64,000 bases of DNA, from NCBI GenBank assembly GCA_902794395.1, contig CADBHB010000001.1, positions 1-64,000 of the forward strand, in the 5' to 3' direction. This stretch comes from an uncultured Ruminococcus sp. (lineage in GTDB: Bacteria; Bacillota; Clostridia; Oscillospirales; Acutalibacteraceae). The notes beneath the pieces were generated by a model that saw only the letters and a list, made by a program, of their open reading frames with translations, ran no database searches and was not told the DNA's origin. The position numbers were made by a program, and so were the translations under genes. Shown one piece after another: positions 23,108 to 30,795 of this stretch (position 1 is its first letter; the number at the start of each line of letters is the position of its first letter).

Positions 23108-23136
23108 TTGTTTTTCTGCGCGTTTCACGGTATAAT
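23108..23136 (+). promoter_or_regulatory. Promoter for the cohesin/dockerin gene
   Basis: TTGTTT (23108-23113), 17 bp, TATAAT (23131-23136), 41 bp before the start codon; it abuts the spoVM terminator. Confidence 0.6.
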
Positions 23137-23177
23137 AAAATCGGAGATTAATATATGATTTAGGAGGTCAATATCCA

Positions 23178-23948
23178 ATGAAAAATATGAAAAGACTGCT
23201 TTGCGTTCTGCTTTCGGCACTGCTAATGGTTTCAGCGGCTTCCGTAACGGCTTTTGCCGCAGATGCGGACTGCGCCACCGGCAGCAACGACATCAGCATC
23301 GAGATGTCGTCCAATTTTTTCTATGATGGCACCTATGAATTTGAATCCGTAGACCGCGTAACGCTGTCATACGATTTGAAATCCGGCATGGGGCTTATCA
23401 ACGCGCAGTGGGTGCTCACCTACGATCCCGCAAAGCTCAGCGTAGTTTCCGCCAAAATGCCCAAGATCGCCAACCCCGTGATCGTGCAGAAGAGCGGCAT
23501 GATCGTCGGCTCCTTCACCAACCTTGCTCTGGTCGAGTTCCCCCGCTATGACACCTTTGCCTTTGTCACCTTTGATGTCATCGGCTCAGGCTCTACCAAT
23601 GTCGATATGCAGCTCGATTACCTCGGCGTAGGCAATCCCGTCGGCGGCGATGTGGCGGAAGCCTATGTGGTAAACGGCGGAATCGAGCAGAACATCACCT
23701 CTCAGCAGGGCTTTGAGAACTACACCTACGACATGGACGCGTGGGCGTACAGCGGCGGCGTTGACTTCAAGCTCTACGACGTGGACGGAAACGGTCAGAT
23801 CACCATCAACGACGCTACCGAGCTCCAGCGCTTCCTCGCGGAGATGACCACGCTCACCGCTAAGCAGATGCTTTCGGCGGACGTAAACGGCGACGGCAAG
23901 GTAAACGTCTTGGACATCACCGATATTCAAAGGTATCTTGCGGCCTGA
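23178..23948 (+). CDS. Secreted cohesin-like/dockerin protein
   Basis: The 256-residue protein has a signal peptide (KRLLCVLLSALLMVSAASVTAFAA, cleavage near residue 28), a beta-rich domain of about 140 residues that resembles a cohesin (NAQWVLTYDPAKLSV, FAFVTFDVIGSGS), a Tyr-rich linker and a C-terminal dockerin with two calcium-binding repeats, DVDGNGQITINDA and DVNGDGKVNVLDI, each followed by LQR/IQR-F/Y-L. Cohesin and dockerin domains pair to build cellulosomes or amylosomes, so this could be a small adaptor or a surface-anchored component. No glycoside hydrolase is near. The cohesin call is weaker than the dockerin call. It is monocistronic, with a strong GGAGG-type site. Confidence 0.82.
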   Translation: MKNMKRLLCVLLSALLMVSAASVTAFAADADCATGSNDISIEMSSNFFYDGTYEFESVDRVTLSYDLKSGMGLINAQWVLTYDPAKLSVVSAKMPKIANPVIVQKSGMIVGSFTNLALVEFPRYDTFAFVTFDVIGSGSTNVDMQLDYLGVGNPVGGDVAEAYVVNGGIEQNITSQQGFENYTYDMDAWAYSGGVDFKLYDVDGNGQITINDATELQRFLAEMTTLTAKQMLSADVNGDGKVNVLDITDIQRYLAA

Positions 23949-23974
23949 TCGCTTTTAACAGAATAATCACAGGC

Positions 23975-24008
23975 ACAGCCCGGCACGTTTCGTGTCGGGC
24001 TGTTTTTT
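23975..24008 (+). terminator. Terminator of the cohesin/dockerin gene
   Basis: ACAGCCCGGCACG (23975-23987) pairs with CGTGTCGGGCTGT (23991-24003), one G-T pair, followed by TTTTT. Confidence 0.88.
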
Positions 24009-24080
24009 GTGCGCCCATTCATTATTCTCTCCTCTGCCGCATATAATTTAACCAAAGTCACAACAAAAGGAGAGAAACAC

Positions 24081-25610
24081 ATGGATAATCCTCAGGACAG
24101 CCGCGCGTTTTGCGCGCCGCGCGCGGTGCTGGAAACAGTTGCCGAGCAGCTGGCGGACGTCGATCTTACCCTGCCCGATTACTGCCCCGACATCGAAAAA
24201 ATACTCAAATGCACCCTCATTCCCAAAATCCAATCAAAAACTCTTTCGGGCGGACAGCTTCAGGTGGACGGCAGCTGCGTGGTCAATGTGCTTTACGTTG
24301 AGTCCGAGCACAAAACCATCCGCTGCTGCGAGCACAGCGTCGCCTTTTCGCAGAGCTTCACGGTCAGAGAAGCGGGCGAAGGCGACATAGTCCTCACCAA
24401 AACCAAGCCCGAGTACATCAACTGCCGTGCTCTCAGTCCACGGCGTCTGGTGATGCACGGCGCCTTTTCACTGTACGCCAAGGTGATCACCGCCCAAACC
24501 ACCGACCTCTATACACCCGAGGGCGACGATCTGGAGGTGCTTTGGAAAAACGTAGCGCTCTGCGACCTTAAGGGCAGTTGTCAGGAGCGCTTCACCGTCA
24601 GCGAGGAGATCTCGGTCGCCGACAAGCCCGCCATCGAAAGCGTGCTCTGCTCCAAGGTCAGCGCCTCTGTCAATGAAACCAAGGCGGCGGGCGGCAAGCT
24701 GCTGGTAAACGGCGAGCTTAATATCTGCCTGTTTTACCTCAGCAATATTGAAACAGGCGAGACCGCGAAGCTCGACTACCTTTTGCCCTTCACCCAGATG
24801 ATAGACTGCGAGGGCGTTGATGAGCACACCGAAAACATCGTAGGCTGCGAGGTGATGAGCTACGACGTGCGGCTAAAAAACGACATCCTCTCCGACAAGC
24901 CCGCCATCGCCTTCGACGCGATGCTCTGCGTGTCCGCACAGGGCTATTCCGCCGTGGAGGAGCGCGTTGCCGCCGACGTGTTTTCGACCGCCTGCGCCGC
25001 TTCGCCGCAGTTTGCCGAGCTGCGCTTTATAGGCTGCGTCCGCGAGGTGAACGAAAGCTTCATGGAAAAGCTCACCGCCAAAATAGACAGCGGCAGCATA
25101 TCGCGTGTGCTGGACATCTACGCCGACAACATCTCGCTTGAGGTGTCGCCGTCTGAGAACGGGCTGACCGCCAAGGGAAAGGCACATCTGTGCATCCTCG
25201 CCGAGGGCGGCGACGGCTACCCGATCTTCGCGGAGCGTGTGCTCGATTATGAGCGGCAGCTGTCCTCCGCGGCGGGCTGCGACAGGCTGCTGTTTGAAAG
25301 CGTCCTCGCGCCCAGCGTCAGCTACCGCCTAAGCGACGACAACAGCATAGATATACGCTGCGAGCTGAAGATCGGCGGCGGAGCGCTGGACAGCCGCCGC
25401 ATGCAGGCGGTGACGGGCGCGGAGCTTATGGAGGACTGTCCCGTTGCGCGGGACAACTGTGCCCTGACGCTGTACTTCGCCTCGGCGGGCGAGAGCCTGT
25501 GGGACGTCGCCAAGAGCCATCACACGGGGCTTGAGCGGCTCAAAGCGGAAAACGCGCTGGAAGACCTTGCCCTCGACAGCGACCAAATGCTCTTGATTCC
25601 CCAAATTTAA
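24081..25610 (+). CDS. sipL: SpoIVA-interacting protein SipL-like (DUF3794 + LysM)
   Basis: The 509-residue protein has repeated DUF3794 units (starting near residues 20, 170 and 330) and a C-terminal LysM domain (about 463-509, beginning FASAGESLWDVAKSHH and ending MLLIPQI). This matches clostridial SipL, which binds SpoIVA through its LysM domain and joins the coat to the forespore surface. The start is the ATG at 24081 after AAAAGGAG. The spoIVA gene follows 12 nt downstream, so the two partners are cotranscribed, which supports the identity. Confidence 0.88.
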   Translation: MDNPQDSRAFCAPRAVLETVAEQLADVDLTLPDYCPDIEKILKCTLIPKIQSKTLSGGQLQVDGSCVVNVLYVESEHKTIRCCEHSVAFSQSFTVREAGEGDIVLTKTKPEYINCRALSPRRLVMHGAFSLYAKVITAQTTDLYTPEGDDLEVLWKNVALCDLKGSCQERFTVSEEISVADKPAIESVLCSKVSASVNETKAAGGKLLVNGELNICLFYLSNIETGETAKLDYLLPFTQMIDCEGVDEHTENIVGCEVMSYDVRLKNDILSDKPAIAFDAMLCVSAQGYSAVEERVAADVFSTACAASPQFAELRFIGCVREVNESFMEKLTAKIDSGSISRVLDIYADNISLEVSPSENGLTAKGKAHLCILAEGGDGYPIFAERVLDYERQLSSAAGCDRLLFESVLAPSVSYRLSDDNSIDIRCELKIGGGALDSRRMQAVTGAELMEDCPVARDNCALTLYFASAGESLWDVAKSHHTGLERLKAENALEDLALDSDQMLLIPQI

Positions 25611-25622
25611 GGAGGTGCCGCG

Positions 25623-27101
25623 ATGGAAGAGAGAAACGTATATCAGGATATTTCACAGCGCACCGACGGCGATGTGTACATCGGTGTGGTGGGGCCCGTG
25701 CGCACGGGCAAATCCACCTTTATCAAGCGCTTTATGGACGCTCTGGTCATGCCGAACATCCGCGATGAAAGCCTGCGTCAGCGCGCGCTCGACGAGCTGC
25801 CGCAGTCCGCGTCCGGCAAGACTATTATGACCACCGAGCCAAAATTTATCCCCGAGGAGAGCGTCGAGGTCGACCTGGGCGACAACGTGAGCTTCAAGGT
25901 ACGCATGATAGACTGCGTGGGCTATGTGGTGGACAGCGCCCTCGGTCACACCGAGGAGGACGGACCGAGGATGGTTAAGACCCCGTGGGCGGAGGAGGCT
26001 ATCCCCTTTGAGGAGGCGGCGGAGATCGGCACCAGGAAGGTAATTACCGACCACAGCTCTGTGGGTTTGGTCATCACCACCGACGGCAGCTTCAGCGACA
26101 TCCCGCGCGAGGACTACCTCGGCAGCGAGGCGCGCGTAATTAACGAGCTAAAGGCGATCGAAAAGCCCTTCATCGTCCTGCTCAATTCCGCCGATCCCGA
26201 GTCCGCCGAGACCGTGAGGCTCGCCGAACAGATGGCTTCCTCCTATCAGGTGCCGGTGCTGCCCGTAAGCTGCATGGAGCTGTCCGAAAACGAGATAAAG
26301 CGCATACTTGCGCAGCTGCTCTTTGAGTTTCCCATCCGCGAAATCAAGGTGGACATCCCAAAGTGGGTCGTGTCCCTCGACAAGGATCACTGGCTCAAGG
26401 CGGAGGTGTTCTCCGCTATCCGCGACAGCGCCAGGCAGATTGAGAAGATCCGCGAGATACAAAAGGCGATAGGGGAGATGTCCGCCTGCGCCCACATCGA
26501 GGACGCTCAGCTGCGCAGCCTAGACCTCGGCAGCGGCACCGCCACCGTAGAGGTGGACATCGACAAGGCGCTGTTCTACCGCATCCTCTCGGAGGAAACA
26601 GGGCTTTCGCTTCCGGATGAAAGCGCTCTGCTGGAGTGCGTGGCGTCCCTTTCGCGCAAGCAGAAGGAGTTTGACAAGATCGCGCAGGCGTATGAGCAGG
26701 TGCGCGACACGGGCTACGGCATCGTCATGCCCTCCATCGACGAGCTGACCCTCGACGAGCCTAAGATCATAAAGCAGAGCGGCAAGTACGGCGTGCGCCT
26801 CAAGGCGAGCGCGCCCTCCATCCACATGATGCGCGTTGAGACCGAAACCGAGGTCACGCCCATAGTCGGCAGCGAGGCGCAGTCGGAGGAGCTGGTGTCC
26901 TATCTGCTCAAGGAGTTTGAGGAGAGTCCGGAAAAGATATGGGAGAGCAACATCTTCGGCAAGTCTGTCCACGAGCTGGTAAACGAGGGGCTGCACAACA
27001 AGCTCAGCCGCATGCCCGCCGACGCGCGAAAAAAGATAGCGCGCACCATAGAGCGGGTCATAAACGACGGCTGCAACGGATTGATCTGTATTATTCTGTA
27101 A
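25623..27101 (+). CDS. spoIVA: Stage IV sporulation protein A (coat morphogenetic ATPase)
   Basis: The 492-residue protein polymerises on the forespore with ATP hydrolysis and forms the base layer of the coat. It shows the Walker A motif GPVRTGKS (residues 24-31), the Walker B-like MIDCVGYVV, the sensor region TDGSFSDIPREDY and the conserved C-terminal CNGLICIIL, which in Bacillus docks on SpoVM. The length equals that of Bacillus SpoIVA. AAGGAGG precedes the ATG. It is second in an operon with sipL and ends at a terminator. Confidence 0.97.
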   Translation: MEERNVYQDISQRTDGDVYIGVVGPVRTGKSTFIKRFMDALVMPNIRDESLRQRALDELPQSASGKTIMTTEPKFIPEESVEVDLGDNVSFKVRMIDCVGYVVDSALGHTEEDGPRMVKTPWAEEAIPFEEAAEIGTRKVITDHSSVGLVITTDGSFSDIPREDYLGSEARVINELKAIEKPFIVLLNSADPESAETVRLAEQMASSYQVPVLPVSCMELSENEIKRILAQLLFEFPIREIKVDIPKWVVSLDKDHWLKAEVFSAIRDSARQIEKIREIQKAIGEMSACAHIEDAQLRSLDLGSGTATVEVDIDKALFYRILSEETGLSLPDESALLECVASLSRKQKEFDKIAQAYEQVRDTGYGIVMPSIDELTLDEPKIIKQSGKYGVRLKASAPSIHMMRVETETEVTPIVGSEAQSEELVSYLLKEFEESPEKIWESNIFGKSVHELVNEGLHNKLSRMPADARKKIARTIERVINDGCNGLICIIL

Positions 27102-27113
27102 AAGAAAAAAGCA

Positions 27114-27146
27114 AGAGCGTTTCGCCGGTCGGCGGGCGCTCTTTTT
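27114..27146 (+). terminator. Terminator of sipL-spoIVA
   Basis: AGAGCG (27114-27119) pairs with CGCTCT (27137-27142) and an inner CGCC/GGCG stem, followed by TTTT. Confidence 0.75.
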
Positions 27147-27226
27147 CTGTGAGGGGAAATCGTTTCCACAGAAACGCGAAAAAAATTGTGCAAAATGACG
27201 AAAAGACATCAGCGGCGGATTTGCAG

Positions 27227-27255
27227 TTGAAAAAAATGGACAAAGCTAGTATAAT
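27227..27255 (+). promoter_or_regulatory. Promoter for the Na+-decarboxylase genes
   Basis: TTGAAA (27227-27232), 17 bp, TATAAT (27250-27255), 38 bp before the start codon. Confidence 0.75.
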
Positions 27256-27292
27256 ATCTATGTATGTATTCTTTGGATTCGGAGGTCTATTT

Positions 27293-27730
27293 ATGATGCA
27301 GACAAGCACCGCCGCGGCTCAGCTTACGGCGGCACTAAGCTTCTATGATAAATCCATTTCCGCGGCAAAGGTGATCCTCACGGGCTTCGTCGTGGTCTTT
27401 GCCATGCTGTTTTTGCTGATTATCATTATCAAGATATACAGCGCCACTATCAAGGGCGCTCAGGACGCAGCGGACAGACGCGCCAAAAGGAAGGAGCGGG
27501 TCATGGAGCCCGTCAGCGGTGAAAGCGGCGTCCATATCATCAAGCGTCCAGCCTATGTAACTCCGCCCACCGTAGAGGACGAGATCCCCGAGGAGGTCGT
27601 CGCGGTCATCGCAGCGGCGGTCGCGGCGACAATGGGTCCCGCGGTGACCGTCAAGAGCATCAAAAAAACAGGCAGCGGACGCTCCGCCTGGGCGCACGCC
27701 GGTGTGCTGGACAATACACGCCCGTTCTGA
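27293..27730 (+). CDS. OadG-type gamma/delta subunit of a Na+-translocating decarboxylase
   Basis: The 145-residue protein has one membrane helix (about residues 27-49), a charged stretch and a C-terminal half with EEVVAVIAAAVAATMG and a terminal SAWAHAGVLDNTR that resembles the WALAGR-type end of OadG/MmdD subunits. These small subunits hold the decarboxylase complex together. The ATG at 27293 follows GGAGGT. The beta subunit gene comes 33 nt later; carboxyltransferase and biotin carrier subunits are not in the window. Confidence 0.75.
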   Translation: MMQTSTAAAQLTAALSFYDKSISAAKVILTGFVVVFAMLFLLIIIIKIYSATIKGAQDAADRRAKRKERVMEPVSGESGVHIIKRPAYVTPPTVEDEIPEEVVAVIAAAVAATMGPAVTVKSIKKTGSGRSAWAHAGVLDNTRPF

Positions 27731-27763
27731 GGCGATCTTGAAGGAAAGGAACTTTAGCTGTTT

Positions 27764-28999
27764 ATGGAAATTATCAACGGCTTTTTGGAAGCCATCAAGG
27801 GGATATTCGTCGGTTCGGGCATTATGACCCTCAACTGGCAGAATTATATTATGATCGCGGTATCCATCTTTTTGCTGTACCTCGCGATCAAAAAGCAGTA
27901 TGAGCCGCTGTTGCTGCTCCCGATAGCCTTCGGCATGCTGCTGGTCAACCTTTATCCGTCCATCATGGCGCCGCCGTCCTATGAGTGGGTGCCTATGGCT
28001 ACCTCTACCGACTCGGCCGCAGCGGGTCATGTCACCCAGATGATCGACGGTAAATGGTACTACCAAAATCCTCAGTACGGCGGTCTGCTGTACTATCTCT
28101 ATCAGGGCGTCAAGCTCGGAATCTACCCGCCGCTGATCTTCCTGGGCATCGGCTGCATGACCGACTTCGGTCCCCTCATCTCCAACCCCAAGAGCCTGAT
28201 CCTCGGCGCCGCGGCGCAGATCGGTATTTTCGTCACCTTCACGGGCGCTATCTTCCTCGGTTTTTCCGAGGCGCAGTCCGGCGCTATCGCCATCATCGGC
28301 GGCGCGGACGGTCCCACCGCCATCTATGTGACCACCAAGCTCGCGCCCGAAATGCTCGGCTCCATCGCTATCGCGGCGTATTCCTACATGGCGCTGGTGC
28401 CTATAATCCAGCCGCCCATAATGAAGGCGCTCACCACCAAAAAAGAGCGTTCCGTGGTAATGGAGCAGCTCCGCCCCGTTTCCAAGCTCGAGAAGATCAT
28501 CTTCCCGGTGATAGTCGTCATCCTTATCTCGATCTTCCTGCCCGACGCCGCGCCGCTGGTCGGTATGCTGATGCTGGGCAACCTCTTTAAAGAGTCGGGC
28601 GTGGTCGACCGCATCGCCAAGGCTGCGCAGAACGAGCTGATGAACATTATCACCATCTTCCTCGGAGTAACGGTCGGCGCCACCGCGAAGGGCAGCACCT
28701 TCCTTACCCTCGACACCATCAAGATCATAGTTCTCGGTCTTATCGCCTTCTCCATGGGCACCTCCTTCGGCCTGCTGTTCGGCAAGCTTATGTACAAGTT
28801 CACGGGCGGCAAGGTCAATCCTCTGATCGGCTCGGCGGGCGTTTCCGCTGTACCGATGGCGGCGCGTGTGTCTCAGCGCGTCGGTCAGCAGGAGAACCCG
28901 GGCAACTTCCTGCTCATGCACGCCATGGGTCCCAACGTAGCGGGTGTTATCGGCTCCGCCGTCGCGGCAGGTGTGCTCCTGAATGTAATACCGCACTGA
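27764..28999 (+). CDS. Na+-translocating decarboxylase beta subunit (OadB/GcdB/MmdB)
   Basis: The 411-residue integral membrane protein carries the sodium channel and decarboxylates carboxybiotin. About ten helices are visible; conserved segments are LIFLGIGCMTDFGPLISNP, SGAIAIIGGADGPTAIYVT with the sodium-site Asp, LMLGNLFKESGVVDR and NFLLMHAMGPNVAGVIGSAVAAG. The length is normal. The substrate (oxaloacetate, glutaconyl-CoA or methylmalonyl-CoA) depends on the alpha subunit, which is absent here. It shares a transcript with the gamma-type gene and ends at a terminator. Confidence 0.93.
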   Translation: MEIINGFLEAIKGIFVGSGIMTLNWQNYIMIAVSIFLLYLAIKKQYEPLLLLPIAFGMLLVNLYPSIMAPPSYEWVPMATSTDSAAAGHVTQMIDGKWYYQNPQYGGLLYYLYQGVKLGIYPPLIFLGIGCMTDFGPLISNPKSLILGAAAQIGIFVTFTGAIFLGFSEAQSGAIAIIGGADGPTAIYVTTKLAPEMLGSIAIAAYSYMALVPIIQPPIMKALTTKKERSVVMEQLRPVSKLEKIIFPVIVVILISIFLPDAAPLVGMLMLGNLFKESGVVDRIAKAAQNELMNIITIFLGVTVGATAKGSTFLTLDTIKIIVLGLIAFSMGTSFGLLFGKLMYKFTGGKVNPLIGSAGVSAVPMAARVSQRVGQQENPGNFLLMHAMGPNVAGVIGSAVAAGVLLNVIPH

Positions 29000-29020
29000 T
29001 AATTACAGATAATTACGGAA

Positions 29021-29045
29021 AAGGAAGCTTTTGGCTTCCTTTTTT
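29021..29045 (+). terminator. Terminator of the decarboxylase genes
   Basis: AAGGAAGC (29021-29028) pairs with GCTTCCTT (29034-29041), followed by TTTT. Confidence 0.85.
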
Positions 29046-29155
29046 CTTTAAATTAAACCATTATAATTCTTATTCGGAATTAATATCGGCTTATTATGTC
29101 ATATAATAAATACCGTATGAGCATTTAGCCTATGAAAAAATAAAGGAGTAAACCA

Positions 29156-29887
29156 ATGCCTAAGAATATCACTGTTCAAAAAATAATCGGTATTCTGCTT
29201 CACAGACTCCCGCTGATAATCGCGTCGGGTTTTCTTGTGGGCATGATTTTCTATATTTATACCAGCTTTTTCATCAAGCCGGTCTATGCTACCTCCACCA
29301 TGATCTATGTGCAGAACTACGGCAAAGGCGGCGCGAACCAAAATGCGACAGACGATGCCGAGGATGTGACCGCCACTTCACCGGCGGGCGGAGGAGCGAA
29401 CGATTCCAACAACGCGGTCGCACAGAAGATATTCAACTCCGACCTTGCGGGCTCCGCGTCTCTCGCGTCCAGCTGCGTCATCCTTTTCCAAAACGACGGA
29501 GAGGTCACGCAGTGGTATGACGGCTGCAACGTCACCATGAAAGAGAACACGTTTTACATCACCATAAGCGTCACCGGCAGAAATCCCGAAAAATGCTCGG
29601 CTGTCGCGAATATCGTCGCGGAAAAATGTGCCGAATCCTTCCATAATCGCTTCGCGTACGGCACCATCGGCACCATCCGCAAGGCATACACGCCCACTCA
29701 GCCCGTTTCTCCCAACAAGAAAAAGAATACCATCATCGGCGTCGGCGTCGGCGTGCTGCTTGCCTGTCTGATCTCGGTGCTCCTTGAGCTGATAGACACC
29801 ACCATCAAGAACGACGACGACCTCACCGCAATCTACAAGCTCCCCGTCTTTGCGGAGATACCGGATTTTGAGAGTTCAGGCAGGTGA
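29156..29887 (+). CDS. Wzz/YveK-type chain-length determinant (BY-kinase modulator)
   Basis: The 243-residue protein has two membrane helices, about residues 16-40 and 193-214, around an extracytoplasmic domain of about 150 residues, and a PTQPVSPNKKKN Pro-rich motif before the second helix, all typical of Wzz/CapA-like modulators. In Gram-positives the modulator activates a separate tyrosine kinase; the next gene is that kinase, overlapping closely. The pair normally controls capsule or exopolysaccharide length, but no glycosyltransferase gene follows. AAGGAG lies before the ATG. Confidence 0.88.
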   Translation: MPKNITVQKIIGILLHRLPLIIASGFLVGMIFYIYTSFFIKPVYATSTMIYVQNYGKGGANQNATDDAEDVTATSPAGGGANDSNNAVAQKIFNSDLAGSASLASSCVILFQNDGEVTQWYDGCNVTMKENTFYITISVTGRNPEKCSAVANIVAEKCAESFHNRFAYGTIGTIRKAYTPTQPVSPNKKKNTIIGVGVGVLLACLISVLLELIDTTIKNDDDLTAIYKLPVFAEIPDFESSGR

Positions 29888-29892
29888 CGTAT

Positions 29893-30621
29893 ATGAGTAT
29901 GAAAATAAAGCTAAACAAGTTTACCAAAAAAAACAGGGAAAAGAACGCCGAGATGCGCGCGGAGACCATCTCTGACAAGAGCAAATTCGCGATAGTCGAA
30001 TCCTACAAAGCAGCGAGGACCAACATCATGTTCTCGCTCTCCGCGGATGACAAAAAGCTGTTCGCGGTCACCAGCTATTCCAAAGGTGAGGGCAAGAGCA
30101 CCGTTTCAGCCAATCTGGCTATCTCCTTTTCCAAGATGGAAAAGCGCGTACTGCTGGTCGACGCCGACCTGCGCCGCCCGAACATCCACAATATCTTCAA
30201 GCTGGAGAACAACGCCGGACTTTCCAATATCATAGGCAAGATGGGCGACTTTGACGAGGTAGTACACCGCGATGTGCTGCCAAATCTGGACATCCTTCCC
30301 TCGGGCACCATCCCGCCGAACCCCTCGGAGCTGCTCTGTTCGGCGCGCTTTATCGATTTTGTCAACCGCGTCAACGAGGAGTACGACTATGTTATCTTCG
30401 ATACGCCTCCTGTCGGCGTGGTAGCCGACGCTTTGCTGCTCAAGGATCTGGTCGCGGGCTTTGTGATCGTACTGCGCGAGCGCAACACCACACACGGCGA
30501 CATCCAAAACCTGCTCGAGAGCGCCAGGCTCGCCGACTGCAAGCTGCTCGGCTTTGTAAAGGTCGGCTGCGACACCGGCAAAAAGCGCGGCAGACGTTAC
30601 TATTATTATCAGTACTATTGA
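29893..30621 (+). CDS. Bacterial tyrosine kinase (CpsD/CapB/YveL type)
   Basis: The 242-residue cytoplasmic kinase has Walker A TSYSKGEGKSTVSANLA, Walker A' VLLVDADLRRP and Walker B DYVIFDTPPVG, and ends with a Tyr cluster (GRRYYYYQYY), the autophosphorylation tail of BY-kinases. An N-terminal EAYRAARTNI-like segment (ESYKAARTNIMFS) fits the modulator contact site. The ATG at 29893 after AGGTGA is preferred over GTG 29884. No cognate PHP-type phosphatase gene is adjacent. A strong terminator follows. Confidence 0.92.
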   Translation: MSMKIKLNKFTKKNREKNAEMRAETISDKSKFAIVESYKAARTNIMFSLSADDKKLFAVTSYSKGEGKSTVSANLAISFSKMEKRVLLVDADLRRPNIHNIFKLENNAGLSNIIGKMGDFDEVVHRDVLPNLDILPSGTIPPNPSELLCSARFIDFVNRVNEEYDYVIFDTPPVGVVADALLLKDLVAGFVIVLRERNTTHGDIQNLLESARLADCKLLGFVKVGCDTGKKRGRRYYYYQYY

Positions 30622-30634
30622 TCGTTCATTATGC

Positions 30635-30673
30635 ACAGACTTACCAAGGAAACTGCGGTAAGTCTGTTTTTTT
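30635..30673 (+). terminator. Terminator of the Wzz/BY-kinase pair
   Basis: ACAGACTTACC (30635-30645) pairs perfectly with GGTAAGTCTGT (30657-30667), followed by six more Ts. Confidence 0.92.
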
Positions 30674-30714
30674 CTTGTCAAAACACTGAAAAATGCAGGA
30701 AGCGCAAAAACAAC

Positions 30715-30743
30715 TTGCATTTTGATGCGAAATAGAGTAGAAT
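30715..30743 (+). promoter_or_regulatory. Promoter for the aminotransferase gene
   Basis: TTGCAT (30715-30720), 17 bp, TAGAAT (30738-30743), 53 bp before the start codon. Confidence 0.6.
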
Positions 30744-30795
30744 ATCAGAGGTAAATCCAAATAATTTTGCAATTAACAGACAAGGAGAAGGCAGA

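Noticed and set aside
27335..28996. 553-codon open frame antisense to the decarboxylase genes
   Set aside because: Same codon-bias artefact; product is an Arg/Asp/His-rich sequence without a recognisable fold or ribosome site.
29156..30621. Complete capsule/exopolysaccharide cluster
   Set aside because: Only modulator and kinase are present, closed by a terminator; the next gene is an aminotransferase with its own promoter.
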